Position numbers and translations under genes: made by a program. Under the pieces are notes generated by a model that was given only the letters and a program-made list of their open reading frames with translations, was not told the origin of the DNA and ran no database searches. Below are positions 1 through 8,392 of a stretch of 64,000 nucleotides of DNA, piece after piece (the first letter of the stretch is position 1; each line of letters starts with the position of its first letter). This DNA comes from Streptomyces althioticus (lineage in GTDB: Bacteria > Actinomycetota > Actinomycetes > Streptomycetales > Streptomycetaceae): positions 78,608-142,607 of the forward strand of contig BMSW01000004.1 of the NCBI GenBank assembly GCA_014649355.1, written 5' to 3'.

Positions 1-427
1 CCCCGGGACCTACGTGGTGAAACTCCCCGGCACCCGCAAGCTGTCCACGACGGTCTCCCTGATCGTCGGCCGGCACACCCTGTCCCTCAACGCCTTCGTC
101 ATCCGCCACCCCGACGAGAACGAGGCCGGCGTCCACCGCTGGCTCCTGGAGCGCAACCTCAAGCTGTTCGGCGTGAGTTACGCCGTCGACCCGCTCGGCG
201 ACATCTACGTCACCGGCCGCCTGCCGTTGCCCGCGATCACCCCCGAGGAACTCGACCGGCTGCTCGGGCAGGTCCTGGAGGCCGCCGACGGCAGCTTCAA
301 CACCCTGCTGGAGCTGGGCTTCGCCTCCGCGATCCGCAAGGAGTACGCCTGGCGGGTCTCGCGCGGCGAGTCCACCCGCAACCTGGACGCCTTCACCCAT
401 CTGCTGCAGCGGCCTTCGGAGGGCTGA
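1..427 (+). CDS. YbjN domain protein (5' end outside window)
   Basis: The reading frame is open from base 2, so the gene starts upstream and about 141 C-terminal residues are visible. They read as a small alpha/beta protein of the YbjN type (type-III-secretion-chaperone-like fold), with alternating strands and helices and a short C-terminal helix ending ...LLQRPSEG. Family members have no known enzymatic activity. In streptomycetes I recall such a gene just upstream of gpmA, as here apart from the intervening accessory genes. The GTG codons at 14 and 17 are internal, because the frame continues through PGTY before them. Function is unassigned. Confidence 0.8.
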   Translation, partial: PGTYVVKLPGTRKLSTTVSLIVGRHTLSLNAFVIRHPDENEAGVHRWLLERNLKLFGVSYAVDPLGDIYVTGRLPLPAITPEELDRLLGQVLEAADGSFNTLLELGFASAIRKEYAWRVSRGESTRNLDAFTHLLQRPSEG

Positions 428-530
428 CTCCGCGCGTCGTGTGACCGTGCGACGGCGGGGTCCGAACTGGCGTGCGGAAGCGGGCTGTTAGCCTGCCGCG
501 ATCCGGACCTCGGACACAGGGGTCCCATGC

Positions 531-1352
531 ATGAAGAGGACGTGCATGCGCACTGGCAGATCCGCCCTGGCGGCGGTGCTCGGCGGAACGATCGCCCTCG
601 GGGCGCTGACCGCTTAGCCCGCCCAGGCCGCCGACACCGGCATCAAGGTGTCGAAGGTGGTCGTGAACAAGGGCAAGCCCATCGTGGTGGGCACCACCGA
701 GACGAAGTACCCGACGGTCAGCTTCCGCGTGACCTGGCCCGCCGGGCACACCATCAGCACCGCGTCGGCCATGCCGTTCATGTACCACGGCACGACGGCG
801 GTCAGGGCCTTCGAGGGCCCGGGCAACCAGGTCTTCCTGCACGACATGATCACGTGCAACGAGGACGGCTCGCGCGCCGCGAACTGCGAGGGGAGGCTGC
901 GCATCCGGCCCCGCGAGAACCTCGACTCGGCCGCGGACGCCACGACGTGGAAGCTGGCGTTCGTCGCCCTCCTGGACGTGAAGGGCAAGACCAGGCACGA
1001 GTACCTGAACAGCTCGGCCACCCTCCAGGTCAAGCGCGCCGCCCGGGCCACGGTCAACGCCTCGCCCGAGCCGGTGGTCAAGAACAGGACGCTCACCGTC
1101 ACGGGCAAGCTGACGCGCGCCGACTGGGCGAAGCGCGCCTACTCCGCCTACGGAGGCAAGGCGGCCCGGCTCGAGTTCCGCAAGGCGGGCACCACCACCT
1201 GGAAGGCGGTCAGGACGGTGCGGGCGAACTCCGCCGGGTCCCTGAGGACCACGGTGAAGGCGACCGCGGACGGCTCCTGGCGCTGGATGTTCGGCCAGAC
1301 GACCACGACCGGCGGGGCGACGTCGGCCGCGGACTACGTCGACGTGAGGTGA
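531..1352 (+). pseudogene. secreted protein gene with TAG in the signal peptide
   Basis: From ATG 531 (RBS AGGGG at 518-522) the frame codes a classic signal peptide: basic start, hydrophobic core LAAVLGGTIALGALTA. Codon 29 (615-617) is then TAG. The same frame continues without further stops through PAQAADTG, an expected AxA cleavage site, and another 240 or so residues to TGA at 1350-1352. The mature part has two beta-rich segments: an N-terminal half with a Cys pair (CNEDG and NCEG), and a C-terminal half of the kind seen in secreted Streptomyces proteins (VTGKLTRADW..., LEFRKAGTTTW). CAG to TAG by one transition would explain it. A GTG at 648 could restart translation, but without a signal peptide. 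It is either a broken gene or a sequencing error. Confidence 0.8.
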
Positions 1353-1403
1353 CGCGCACGCCGTCGGGGGTTCGCGCGTGCGGACCCTCGACGGCGCGCT
1401 TTC

Positions 1404-2219
1404 TCACGGGCGTTCCGCGCTCCTGTACCGCCCCGGAGTGACCCCCACCAGCCGGCGGAAGTGCCGGGTCAGGTGGGCCTGGTCGTAGAACCCGGCGGCG
1501 GCCGCGACGTCGCCCGGCGGCCACCCCTCCAGCAGCAGCCGCCGCGCCCTCCCGACCCGCCTGGACATCAGGTACTGGTGGGGCGGGATGCCGTACGCGG
1601 TGCTGAACGCCCGTACCAGATGGGCGGGATGGGCCGACAGCTCGGCGCCCGCCTCCGCCAGGGTGAGCCCGTCGGGCACCCGCGCGTCGAGCAACTCCCG
1701 CAGCCGCCGCGCCAGTACGGGGTCGGGGCGGCGGGGCGCGGCCGGCTCACGCGACTCCAGATGGTCCCGCAGCCGCTCCCCGACCAGCGTCAGCCGGCTC
1801 TCCGCCTCCAGTTCGTCCCCCGGCCGCACCAGCGCGGAGTGCACCTGCCCGACGCGCCGGCGCAGCAGCGGATCGCGCAGGTCGGGGCGGTCCACGGCGG
1901 CCCCGATCAGATCGTCGCCGAGCCGGCTGGAGTCCAGGTACAGCACCCGCTTGCGGAAGCCCTCGGCCGTGGCCGGCTCGCCGTTGTGCGGGACGTGCGG
2001 CGGCAGCAGGGTCACGGTGTCGTCCGGGGTGCCGTGCTCGTGCCGGTCCAGGTCGTACCGCACGGCGCCGGAGTCGACGATCAGCAGCGTCCAGGCGTCG
2101 TGGACGTGCATCGGATAGGCGTACTCGGTGAACCGGGCGTGGAACACCTCGACGACACCCGGGACAGTGGGCCGCCAGGCGGAGACCGTCGCCGGGGTGG
2201 GAGCTGCCGTGGAGGGCAT
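1404..2219 (-). CDS. AraC-family transcriptional regulator
   Basis: 271 residues. The N-terminal half is a cupin-like AraC sensor domain (HVHDAWTLLIVDSG and LLPPHVPHNGEP at about residues 40-90). The last 100 residues form the two-HTH AraC DNA-binding domain, ending with the typical AGFYDQAHLTRHFRRLVGVTPGRYR. I chose ATG 2219 because TACGTT (2226-2231) lies 6 nt upstream, which fits a leaderless promoter; a start at 2234 would lie inside that promoter. It is divergent from the DUF2000 gene with 49 bp between the starts, so it may control that gene or the GlxA gene. The ligand is unknown. Confidence 0.88.
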   Translation of the reverse strand: MPSTAAPTPATVSAWRPTVPGVVEVFHARFTEYAYPMHVHDAWTLLIVDSGAVRYDLDRHEHGTPDDTVTLLPPHVPHNGEPATAEGFRKRVLYLDSSRLGDDLIGAAVDRPDLRDPLLRRRVGQVHSALVRPGDELEAESRLTLVGERLRDHLESREPAAPRRPDPVLARRLRELLDARVPDGLTLAEAGAELSAHPAHLVRAFSTAYGIPPHQYLMSRRVGRARRLLLEGWPPGDVAAAAGFYDQAHLTRHFRRLVGVTPGRYRSAERP

Positions 2220-2268
2220 GCAAACAACGTACAAGACCCGAGGCGGCCCGGGGCGGCAGTCTCACGGC

Positions 2269-2691
2269 ATGAGCACGAGCACCCGTTTCGACACGAAGAT
2301 CGCCGTCCTGCTGCGTGAGGACCTGGAGCCCTGGCAGCGCCTCAACGTCACCGCGTTCCTGGTCAGCGGCCTGGGCACCCAGCTCCCCGACCTGATCGGG
2401 CAGCCGTACGAGGACGCGGACGGCGTGCCGTACCTGCCGATGTTCCGCCAGCCGGTGCTGGTCTTCCAGGGCGCCAAGGAGGTCCTGGGGGCGGCCCACG
2501 AACGGGCCCTCTCCCGCGCCCTGCCGCGCGCGGTCTTCACCTCCGACCTCTTCGCCACCGGCCACGACGACGCCAACCGCGCGGCGGTCCGGGCCGTGGG
2601 TACGTCGGACCTGGACCTGGTGGGTCTCGCGGTGCACGGCCCGCGCAACGCGGTGGACAAGGTGCTGAAGGGGGCGCGGATGCATCCGTGA
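2269..2691 (+). CDS. DUF2000 family protein
   Basis: 140 residues. The start MSTSTRFDTKIAVLLREDL and the body (LGTQLPDLIG..YEDADGVPYLPMFRQPVLVF, ending with a segment on developing or discarding a cofactor-like pocket) match the DUF2000 family, small proteins with a peptidyl-tRNA-hydrolase-II-like fold and unknown activity. ATG 2269 is preferred because the longer frame from 2128 would overlap the divergent AraC gene. It is followed 36 bp later by the GlxA-type regulator, and an AraC regulator lies divergently upstream; the three look like a small accessory module. No function is proposed. Confidence 0.75.
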   Translation: MSTSTRFDTKIAVLLREDLEPWQRLNVTAFLVSGLGTQLPDLIGQPYEDADGVPYLPMFRQPVLVFQGAKEVLGAAHERALSRALPRAVFTSDLFATGHDDANRAAVRAVGTSDLDLVGLAVHGPRNAVDKVLKGARMHP

Positions 2692-2727
2692 GGGGGGACG
2701 CGGCGATGCGCCGCGTACGCTTTTTGC

Positions 2728-3684
2728 GTGCCCGCACCCCGCCTCAACCGTGTCGCCGTCCTGGTGCTCGAGGGCGCGAAGCCGCTCGACGTCGGGATCC
2801 CCGCGCAGGTCTTCACGACCCGCGCGAGCATGCCGTACGAGGTGCGGGTGTGCGGGGCCGCGCCGGGCCTGGTGACCGGCGGGGACGGCCTCGCGTACGC
2901 CGTCTCGCACGGCCTCGACGCACTGGAGTGGGCCGACGTCGTCTTCGTGCCCGGCTACCGCTTCCCGGACCGGGAGGATCCGCCGCCGGCCGTCGTGGAC
3001 GCGCTGGTCGCCGCGCACGAGCGGGGAGCGCGGCTCGCCGCGATCTCGACGGGGGCGTTCGCGCTGGCCGCCACCGGCCTGCTGGACGGGCGGCGCGCCA
3101 CCACGCACTGGCACTACACACGCGCCCTCATGGCCCGGTACCCGCGGATCAAGGTCGACGAGAACGTGCTGTTCGTCGACGAGGGCAGCGTGCTCACCTC
3201 GGCGGGCGCCGCCTCCGGCATCGACCTGTGCCTGCACATCCTGCGCGGCGATCTCGGGGTGGCCGCGTCCAACCACGCGGCCCGGCGCCTGGTCGCGGCG
3301 CCGTACCGCAGCGGGGGCCAGGCCCAGTACGTGCCGCGCAGCGTGCCCGAGCCGCTGGGGGAGCGGTTCGCGGCGACGCGGGAGTGGGCGCTGCACCGGC
3401 TGGGTGATCCGCTCACCCTGGAGGTGCTGGCGCGGCAGGCGGGGGTGTCGCCGCGGACGTTCTCCCGGCGGTTCGTGGAGGAGACCGGCTACACGCCCAT
3501 GCAGTGGGTGATGCGCGCCCGCGTCGACCTGGCCCGCGAGCTGCTGGAACGCTCCCAGCGCAGCGTCGAGCAGATCGCCGCCGACACCGGGCTCGGCACC
3601 GGCGCGAATCTGCGGCTGCACTTCCAGCGGATCCTCGGGACGACGCCGAGCGAGTACCGGCGTACGTTCACGCGCGGCGAGTGA
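2728..3684 (+). CDS. GlxA-type transcriptional regulator (DJ-1/PfpI + AraC HTH)
   Basis: 318 residues. Residues 8-180 are a DJ-1/PfpI-like (class I glutamine amidotransferase) domain: VAVLVLEGAKPLDVGIPAQVF, VVFVPGY, and ISTGAFALAATGLLDGRRATTHW, where the usual nucleophile Cys is replaced by Thr (STGAF), so it probably acts as a sensor. Residues 215-315 are an AraC HTH domain (LEVLARQAGVSPRTFSRRF, IAADTGLGTGANLRLHFQ, GTTPSEYRRTF). GTG 2728 is set by TACGCT (2716-2721) 6 nt upstream, a leaderless arrangement. It ends 109 bp before GAPDH and might regulate it, but no operator was recognised. Confidence 0.9.
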   Translation: MPAPRLNRVAVLVLEGAKPLDVGIPAQVFTTRASMPYEVRVCGAAPGLVTGGDGLAYAVSHGLDALEWADVVFVPGYRFPDREDPPPAVVDALVAAHERGARLAAISTGAFALAATGLLDGRRATTHWHYTRALMARYPRIKVDENVLFVDEGSVLTSAGAASGIDLCLHILRGDLGVAASNHAARRLVAAPYRSGGQAQYVPRSVPEPLGERFAATREWALHRLGDPLTLEVLARQAGVSPRTFSRRFVEETGYTPMQWVMRARVDLARELLERSQRSVEQIAADTGLGTGANLRLHFQRILGTTPSEYRRTFTRGE

Positions 3685-3793
3685 CGCGCGTCCGCGCCCA
3701 CTGGCAGGATCCTTGTGAACCATGGCGATCCCGCCACTGTCAGCGGTGCCCACGGCGCGCGAGCCTGGAGGGCGAGAGGAAGGGACACCACTC

Positions 3794-4792
3794 ATGACTC
3801 GCATCGCCATCAACGGATTCGGCCGCATCGGACGCAACGTGCTCCGAGCCCTGCTGGAGCGGGACACCGCCCTGGAGGTCGTCGCCGTCAACGACCTGAC
3901 CGAGCCGGCCGCCCTCGCGCGGCTGCTCGCCTTCGACAGCACCTCCGGCCGCCTCGGACGCCCGGTGAGCGTCGACGGCGACACCCTCGTCGTGGACGGC
4001 CGCCGGATCAAGGTGCTGGCCGAGCGCGAACCCGCGCAGCTGCCCTGGGCCGAGCTGGACGTCGACCTCGTCCTGGAGGCCACCGGCCGCTTCACCTCGG
4101 CCAAGGCCGCCCGCGCCCACCTCGACGCGGGTGCGCGCAAGGTCCTGGTCAGCGCGCCCTCGGACGGTGCGGACGTGACGCTGGCGTACGGCGTGAACAC
4201 GGACGCGTACGACGCGGAGCTGCACACGATCGTCTCCAACGCGTCCTGCACCACCAACGCGCTCGCGCCGCTCGCGGCCGTCCTCGACGACCTGGCCGGC
4301 ATCGAGCACGGGTTCATGACGACCGTGCACGCCTACACGCAGGAGCAGAACCTCCAGGACGGCCCGCACCGCGACCCGCGCCGCGCCCGTGCCGCCGGCG
4401 TCAACATCGTGCCGACCACGACCGGCGCCGCGAAGGCGATCGGCCTGGTGCTGCCGAACCTCGACGGCAAGCTGTCCGGCGACTCGATCCGCGTGCCGGT
4501 GCCGGTGGGGTCGATCGTCGAGCTGAACACGACGGTCTCCCGTGACGTGACGCGCGAGGACGTGCTGGCCGCGTACCGCACGGCCGCGGAGGGTCCGCTG
4601 GCCGGCGTCCTCGAGTACTCGGAGGACCCGCTGGTCTCCTCGGACATCACCGGCAACCCGGCGTCGTCCATCTTCGACTCGGCCCTCACCCGCGTCGACG
4701 GCCGCCACGTCAAGGTGGTCGCCTGGTACGACAACGAGTGGGGCTTCTCCAACCGGGTCATCGACACGCTGGAGTTGCTGGCGCGGGGTTGA
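3794..4792 (+). CDS. gap: glyceraldehyde-3-phosphate dehydrogenase
   Basis: 332 residues, full family length. It oxidises glyceraldehyde-3-phosphate to 1,3-bisphosphoglycerate in glycolysis. The N-terminal Rossmann motif is INGFGRIGRNVLRAL (residues 6-20). The active-site segment is SNASCTTNAL with nucleophile Cys152, followed by TVHAYTQEQ and the C-terminal WYDNEWGFSNR. ATG 3794 has GAGGAAGGGA upstream as RBS; the longer frame from 3722 lacks homology. It stands alone, not with pgk-tpi as in the main glycolytic cluster, so it may be a second copy. NAD preference is likely from the VNDL segment at the end of the second beta strand, but this was not tested. Confidence 0.93.
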   Translation: MTRIAINGFGRIGRNVLRALLERDTALEVVAVNDLTEPAALARLLAFDSTSGRLGRPVSVDGDTLVVDGRRIKVLAEREPAQLPWAELDVDLVLEATGRFTSAKAARAHLDAGARKVLVSAPSDGADVTLAYGVNTDAYDAELHTIVSNASCTTNALAPLAAVLDDLAGIEHGFMTTVHAYTQEQNLQDGPHRDPRRARAAGVNIVPTTTGAAKAIGLVLPNLDGKLSGDSIRVPVPVGSIVELNTTVSRDVTREDVLAAYRTAAEGPLAGVLEYSEDPLVSSDITGNPASSIFDSALTRVDGRHVKVVAWYDNEWGFSNRVIDTLELLARG

Positions 4793-4848
4793 GCATCCGC
4801 CGGTGGCGAGGTGTGGCACCTGGTGGCACGCCTCGCTACGGTCGCCTT

Positions 4849-5118
4849 ATGCGCGCTCAGCCGGACATCACGCAGCGGGACCTGCGGAACCGGTCCCGGG
4901 AGATCATGGATGCCGTGGAAGGCGGTCAGTCCTTCACGGTCACCCGCGACGGTCATCCGGTCGGGCGGCTCGTTCCGCTGCGCAGGCGTCCTCGCTTCGT
5001 CTCCCGCCGGGAGTTCGCCGCGATGTCCAAGGCGGCTTCGGACAGCGACACCGACACCTTCCGCACCGACCAGGACGCCACGGCGGACACCTGCGTGGAC
5101 GACCCGTATGCCCGCTGA
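4849..5118 (+). CDS. Phd/YefM-family antitoxin (orphan)
   Basis: 89 residues. The N-terminal half is a typical Phd/YefM DNA-binding fold (ITQRDLRNRSREIMDAVEGG, then FTVTRDGHPVGRLVPL). The C-terminal half is acidic and disordered-looking (SDTDTFRTDQDATADTC), as in antitoxin segments that wrap a toxin. TACGGT at 4837-4842 with a 6-nt gap to ATG marks a leaderless start. A cognate PIN toxin should overlap the 3' end. An ATG does overlap at 5108, but what follows is only a decayed fragment (see the next entry), so this looks like an antitoxin that outlived its toxin. Confidence 0.85.
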   Translation: MRAQPDITQRDLRNRSREIMDAVEGGQSFTVTRDGHPVGRLVPLRRRPRFVSRREFAAMSKAASDSDTDTFRTDQDATADTCVDDPYAR

Positions 5119-5262
5119 GCGCACGACGTACGAGGTGACCCCATCTCCCTCGGTGCCTCGGCCCCCGCCTCTACCGGCTGCATCTGCGCGGCGGTGATCA
5201 GCACGGGCCGCAAGCCGCGCCGCCGGATCGCCGACCTGATGATCGCCTCGATCGCCCTGCCG
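5108..5262 (+). pseudogene. remnant of a VapC/PIN-domain toxin gene
   Basis: The ATG at 5108 overlaps the end of the antitoxin gene by 11 bp, the usual arrangement for this toxin-antitoxin type. That frame reads MPAERTTYEV and then degenerates, stopping at 5197. In another frame, 5176-5262 reads GCICAAVISTGRKPRRRIAD followed by LMIASIALPG, which resembles the C-terminal third of PIN toxins (the segment around R-x-AD-LMIAA). The first PIN aspartate region and about 80 codons between these parts are missing. An internal deletion with loss of frame explains both pieces. No functional toxin can be made. Confidence 0.65.
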
Positions 5263-5410
5263 GGGACCCGCCGCGCGAGCGTTGAGGCGCCGGACGGTAC
5301 AGCCTGCTGTACCGCGGAAACGGGTGCCTCCCGGCGCGACGGTGAACGTTCTGCTTCCTAGCGTGGACACCACGGAACCGACACCCGAACCCCCGCCAGG
5401 AGCAGACACC

Positions 5411-5617
5411 ATGACGACCACCCACCCCAAGGCGTCCGACAACTCCGCGACCCACACGGCCCTGTGGGCCCTCGTGGCCGTGAGCGGCGTGGCGAACCTC
5501 GTCTCGTCCGTCGCCCAGGCGCCCCTCGTCGTGAACCTGGCCACCGGCCTGGTCACCCTCGCCGCCCTGACGACCCTGGGCGCCCGCCACCTTCGGGCCC
5601 GGCGCACGCGCGTCTGA
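5411..5617 (+). CDS. small two-helix membrane protein
   Basis: 68 residues, not recognised as a family. ATG 5411 has a good RBS (AGGAG at 5399-5403). After a short polar N-terminus come two hydrophobic stretches, TALWALVAVSGVANLVSSV and LVVNLATGLVTLAALTTLGA, and a basic tail RHLRARRTRV, predicting two membrane helices with the tail inside the cell. It follows the toxin relic and faces the RDD gene convergently. Such short membrane proteins are frequent in streptomycetes and have no assigned role. Confidence 0.65.
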   Translation: MTTTHPKASDNSATHTALWALVAVSGVANLVSSVAQAPLVVNLATGLVTLAALTTLGARHLRARRTRV

Positions 5618-5654
5618 CCTGGAAGGTTGCGGTACGTGAACGGGCGGGCGCCCG

Positions 5655-6092
5655 TCAGACCTCCCTGCCGGGATTACGGCGCACGATGCGCAGCCCGCAC
5701 GCATCCTGCTGCCGGACGTTGCTGTCCGAGGCCACGTGGAGGGGTACGGCGAACAGCATCCAGCCCAGACCGTAGATCCAACGGCGTGCCAGTGCGGGCA
5801 GTTGAGGCCGTCCGCCGTCGGTGTCCCGCACCACCCGCAGGCCGGCGGCCAGCTTGCACAGGCTCCGCTGCGTGGCCCAGGTCACGAGGACGTGGTTGAC
5901 CAAGGACGCGGCGAGGGCACCGCCCAGGCCGGCCATCCATGGTGTGGGCGAGCCCGGGGACACGCTTGCCGCGACTGCGATCACGAGTCCGGCCAGCAGG
6001 CCGAACACTCCGTCGACCAGCACGGCGCACAGACGACGCCCCTCGGACGCTGCGGCTTCCGGAGGAGCGATGTGTGCGGGACCCTCGATCAT
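5655..6092 (-). CDS. RDD-family membrane protein
   Basis: 145 residues. The start MIEGPAHIAPPEAAASEGRR leads into RRLCAVLVDGVFGLLAGLVI, where the RDD family has its R and D residues at the start of the first helix. Further helices lie around residues 52-72 and 107-121, and the family-typical segment SLCKLAAGLRVVRDTDGG (the ..GK..xGLRVV motif) sits between them. RDD proteins are small integral membrane proteins of mostly unknown transport role. ATG 6092 begins where similarity begins. The next gene upstream on this strand is the peptidase E gene, 20 bp away, so they may be co-transcribed. Confidence 0.82.
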   Translation of the reverse strand: MIEGPAHIAPPEAAASEGRRLCAVLVDGVFGLLAGLVIAVAASVSPGSPTPWMAGLGGALAASLVNHVLVTWATQRSLCKLAAGLRVVRDTDGGRPQLPALARRWIYGLGWMLFAVPLHVASDSNVRQQDACGLRIVRRNPGREV

Positions 6093-6112
6093 GCGGCTCA
6101 GCGTATGTGCCG

Positions 6113-6775
6113 CTACGCCCCGAACTCCCTCCACCGTCCTTCGGAGATCACCTCGACCGTGCCGTCGACGACCTTGACGGCCGTCTGCTCGTCGATGGCG
6201 TAGGACGGGACGCCGAGGTCCGCGGCCCAGCGTTCCGCGTAGGCCATGGTGTTCTCCGGGAACGCGTCCAGGTGCGGGAAGATCGAGAAGTCGACGACTC
6301 CCAGGGTGCGGTCGTCCGGGGCGGAGGGCCACTCGACGAAGTACGTGCCGATACGAGGTGTCATCACCATGCTTCCGGCGCTCACACCCACCCAGACCAT
6401 GTCCTGCATGGACGGCAGCAGGTCCGCCAGCCCGGATTCCCGCATCCAGTGACACAGGTAGGTCGCGTCGCCGCCGTCGACCAGGAGTACGTCGGCGTCC
6501 CGGACCCAGGGGATCCAGCGGTCCGTGCCGATGGTCGGCAGGGCGGTGAGTTCGAGGATGCCGAGCGTCCCCCATCCCAGGCCAGTCAGGTGCTGCCCCA
6601 ACGGCTCCGCGGCCGCGAGGCCCCGCACGGATGCCGGACCGCACATCGGGTGACCCCACTGTGCCGTCGGGATGCAGAGGGCGCGGCACTCGTCGATCGG
6701 CTTGCCGAGGAGCTGCACGAGCGCCGACCGGATGCTCGGGTTCGTGACGCCGCCCGACGTGAGCAGGAGCTTCAA
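6113..6775 (-). CDS. peptidase E-like serine peptidase (family S51)
   Basis: 220 residues, close to the length of dipeptidase E (about 230), which cleaves Asp-X dipeptides in the cytoplasm. The nucleophile elbow is GVSAGSMVM with Ser132. Supporting features are the N-terminal LLLTSGG, VLLVDGGDATYL at 97-108 (the GG-N/D-T segment), and DFSIFPHLDAF near residue 165 carrying the expected active-site His. ATG 6775 begins directly with MKLLLTSGG. It lies upstream of the RDD gene on the same strand. Many actinobacterial S51 members are uncharacterised, so substrate is not assigned. Confidence 0.85.
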   Translation of the reverse strand: MKLLLTSGGVTNPSIRSALVQLLGKPIDECRALCIPTAQWGHPMCGPASVRGLAAAEPLGQHLTGLGWGTLGILELTALPTIGTDRWIPWVRDADVLLVDGGDATYLCHWMRESGLADLLPSMQDMVWVGVSAGSMVMTPRIGTYFVEWPSAPDDRTLGVVDFSIFPHLDAFPENTMAYAERWAADLGVPSYAIDEQTAVKVVDGTVEVISEGRWREFGA

Positions 6776-6925
6776 GGTGCCTCCAGGTACGCGCGGAAGA
6801 TGGACGCACCTGAGGACTCCGGACCGTGCCGGAACTTATCGCGGTTCCGAGAGAGTGTTGCTGCCGCTTGCCAGTGGCGATGGCAGGATCGCCGTGCCGG
6901 CGTGCCGTGTCGAGGAGGGGCCGAG

Positions 6926-7384
6926 GTGCCGTCCACCGAGCTGAAGCACTCGTTCGAGATCGCCGCGCCGCCGGAGGAGGTCTTCGCGCACCTGGCCGAA
7001 CCGTCGCACTACGTCGGCCTGTCGCCGCTCGTCGTCGCCGTCCGTGACGTGCGGCGCGACGGCGGCACCGTGACCTACACGGCCGTGGAGCGTTTCCGTC
7101 TCCTGGGTGTCCTGCGGCACGACAACCTCATCGACGCCACGCTCGTCGCCGTCCCGGACGGCCTCCCGGACTCCGCCGAGGTCTTCGGGGAGGTCCGTAG
7201 CCCCGCTCGTGTCCGCATGAGCTACCGCTTCGTCATCGACCGCCACGGGACCGGCAGCGCCGTCACCGACACCCTGCACCTGCGGACGCCCCTGGGCCTG
7301 CTGCGCTTCGCCGCCTCCCAGGCAAGAGCGGTCCAGCAGGCCCGGGCCCGCGTCCTGACGGACCGCCTGACCCGCCCTGCCTGA
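6926..7384 (+). CDS. SRPBCC (START-like) domain protein
   Basis: 152 residues. The N-terminus TELKHSFEIAAPPEEVFAHL is the canonical first strand and helix of the SRPBCC/polyketide-cyclase fold, followed by VVAVRDVRRDGGTVTYTAVE and a long C-terminal helix (LLRFAASQARAVQQARARVL), so the domain is complete. The fold binds hydrophobic ligands, but the ligand cannot be predicted. GTG 6926 has a strong RBS (GAGGAGGGG at 6912-6920). It is divergent from the peptidase E gene and convergent with gpmA, with a shared terminator between. Confidence 0.82.
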   Translation: MPSTELKHSFEIAAPPEEVFAHLAEPSHYVGLSPLVVAVRDVRRDGGTVTYTAVERFRLLGVLRHDNLIDATLVAVPDGLPDSAEVFGEVRSPARVRMSYRFVIDRHGTGSAVTDTLHLRTPLGLLRFAASQARAVQQARARVLTDRLTRPA

Positions 7385-7413
7385 CGGCCCGAAGACGGCC
7401 CAGGGCATGAGAA

Positions 7414-7441
7414 GAGCCCCCTCCCGCAAGGAAGGGGGCTC
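7414..7441. terminator. bidirectional terminator between the SRPBCC gene and gpmA
   Basis: GAGCCCCCT (7414-7422) pairs perfectly with AGGGGGCTC (7433-7441) around a 10-nt loop. It lies between two convergent genes and can serve both. No clear U-tract follows, which is normal in streptomycetes. Confidence 0.8.
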
Positions 7442-7453
7442 ACTCGTGGGCGC

Positions 7454-8215
7454 TTACTTCTTCTTGCCCTGGTTCTTCACAGCCTCGATCGCCGCCGCGG
7501 CCGCCTCAGGGTCGAGGTACGTGCCGCCCGGGGTGACCGGCTTGAAGTCGGCGTCGAGTTCGTAGTACAGGGGGATGCCCGTCGGGATGTTGAGGCCCGC
7601 GATGTCGGCGTCCGAGATGCCGTCCAGGTGCTTGACCAGCGCGCGGAGGCTGTTGCCGTGGGCGGCGATCAGGACCGTGCGGCCGGACAGGAGGTCCGGG
7701 ACGACCGAGTCGAACCAGTACGGCAGCATGCGGACGACGACGTCCTTCAGGCACTCCGTCTGCGGACGCAGCTCCGGCGGGAGGGTCGCGTAGCGCGGGT
7801 CGGAGAACTGGGAGTACTCGGCGTCGCGGTCCAGCGCCGGCGGCGGGGTGTCGTAGGAGCGGCGCCACAGCATGAACTGCTCCTCGCCGAACTCCGCGAG
7901 CGTCTGCGCCTTGTCCTTGCCCTGGAGGGCCCCGTAGTGACGCTCGTTCAGGCGCCAGCTGCGGCTGACCGGGATCCACAGGCGGTCCGCGGCCTCCAGC
8001 GCGAGCTGGGCCGTGCGGATCGCGCGCTTCTGGAGCGAGGTGTGGAGCACGTCGGGCAGCAGGCCGGCTTCCTTGAGCAGCTCGCCGCCGCGCGTCGCCT
8101 CCTTCTCGCCCTTCGCGGTGAGGTTGACGTCCACCCAGCCGGTGAACAGGTTCTTCTCGTTCCACTCGCTCTCGCCGTGGCGGAGGAGGATCAGCTTGTA
8201 CGGTGCGTCGGCCAT
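7454..8215 (-). CDS. gpmA: 2,3-bisphosphoglycerate-dependent phosphoglycerate mutase
   Basis: 253 residues. It interconverts 3- and 2-phosphoglycerate in glycolysis and gluconeogenesis. The phosphohistidine motif [18 protein letters not shown] places the catalytic His at residue 13. The second half has the expected [17 protein letters not shown] and [15 protein letters not shown] motifs, the latter holding the second active-site His. Length matches GpmA, not the shorter broad-specificity phosphatases. ATG 8215 gives [15 protein letters not shown], which fits the family. The C-terminal tail is Lys-rich (KNQGKKK). It stands alone and is divergent from the MFS gene. Confidence 0.95.
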   Translation of the reverse strand: MADAPYKLILLRHGESEWNEKNLFTGWVDVNLTAKGEKEATRGGELLKEAGLLPDVLHTSLQKRAIRTAQLALEAADRLWIPVSRSWRLNERHYGALQGKDKAQTLAEFGEEQFMLWRRSYDTPPPALDRDAEYSQFSDPRYATLPPELRPQTECLKDVVVRMLPYWFDSVVPDLLSGRTVLIAAHGNSLRALVKHLDGISDADIAGLNIPTGIPLYYELDADFKPVTPGGTYLDPEAAAAAIEAVKNQGKKK

Positions 8216-8392
8216 GTGCCCGAGCGTAATCGACGCCCCGCGGGGCCCGCGCGCCCTGCCCGCCTGGCGGACGGTTGACGGTATCTGTTAATCGGGTGGC
8301 CGCCGCCCTGCCCGCTTTCGTAAGTTGTGATGGCTGCTTCAGCCACTTACACGTCATCCCGGGCCGCGCCCGGACGCCAGGGGGAGCCACCC

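Noticed and set aside
3722..3793. N-terminal extension of GAPDH
   Set aside because: The extra 24 codons lack similarity to the family, whereas ATG 3794 has a good RBS and starts at the Rossmann motif.
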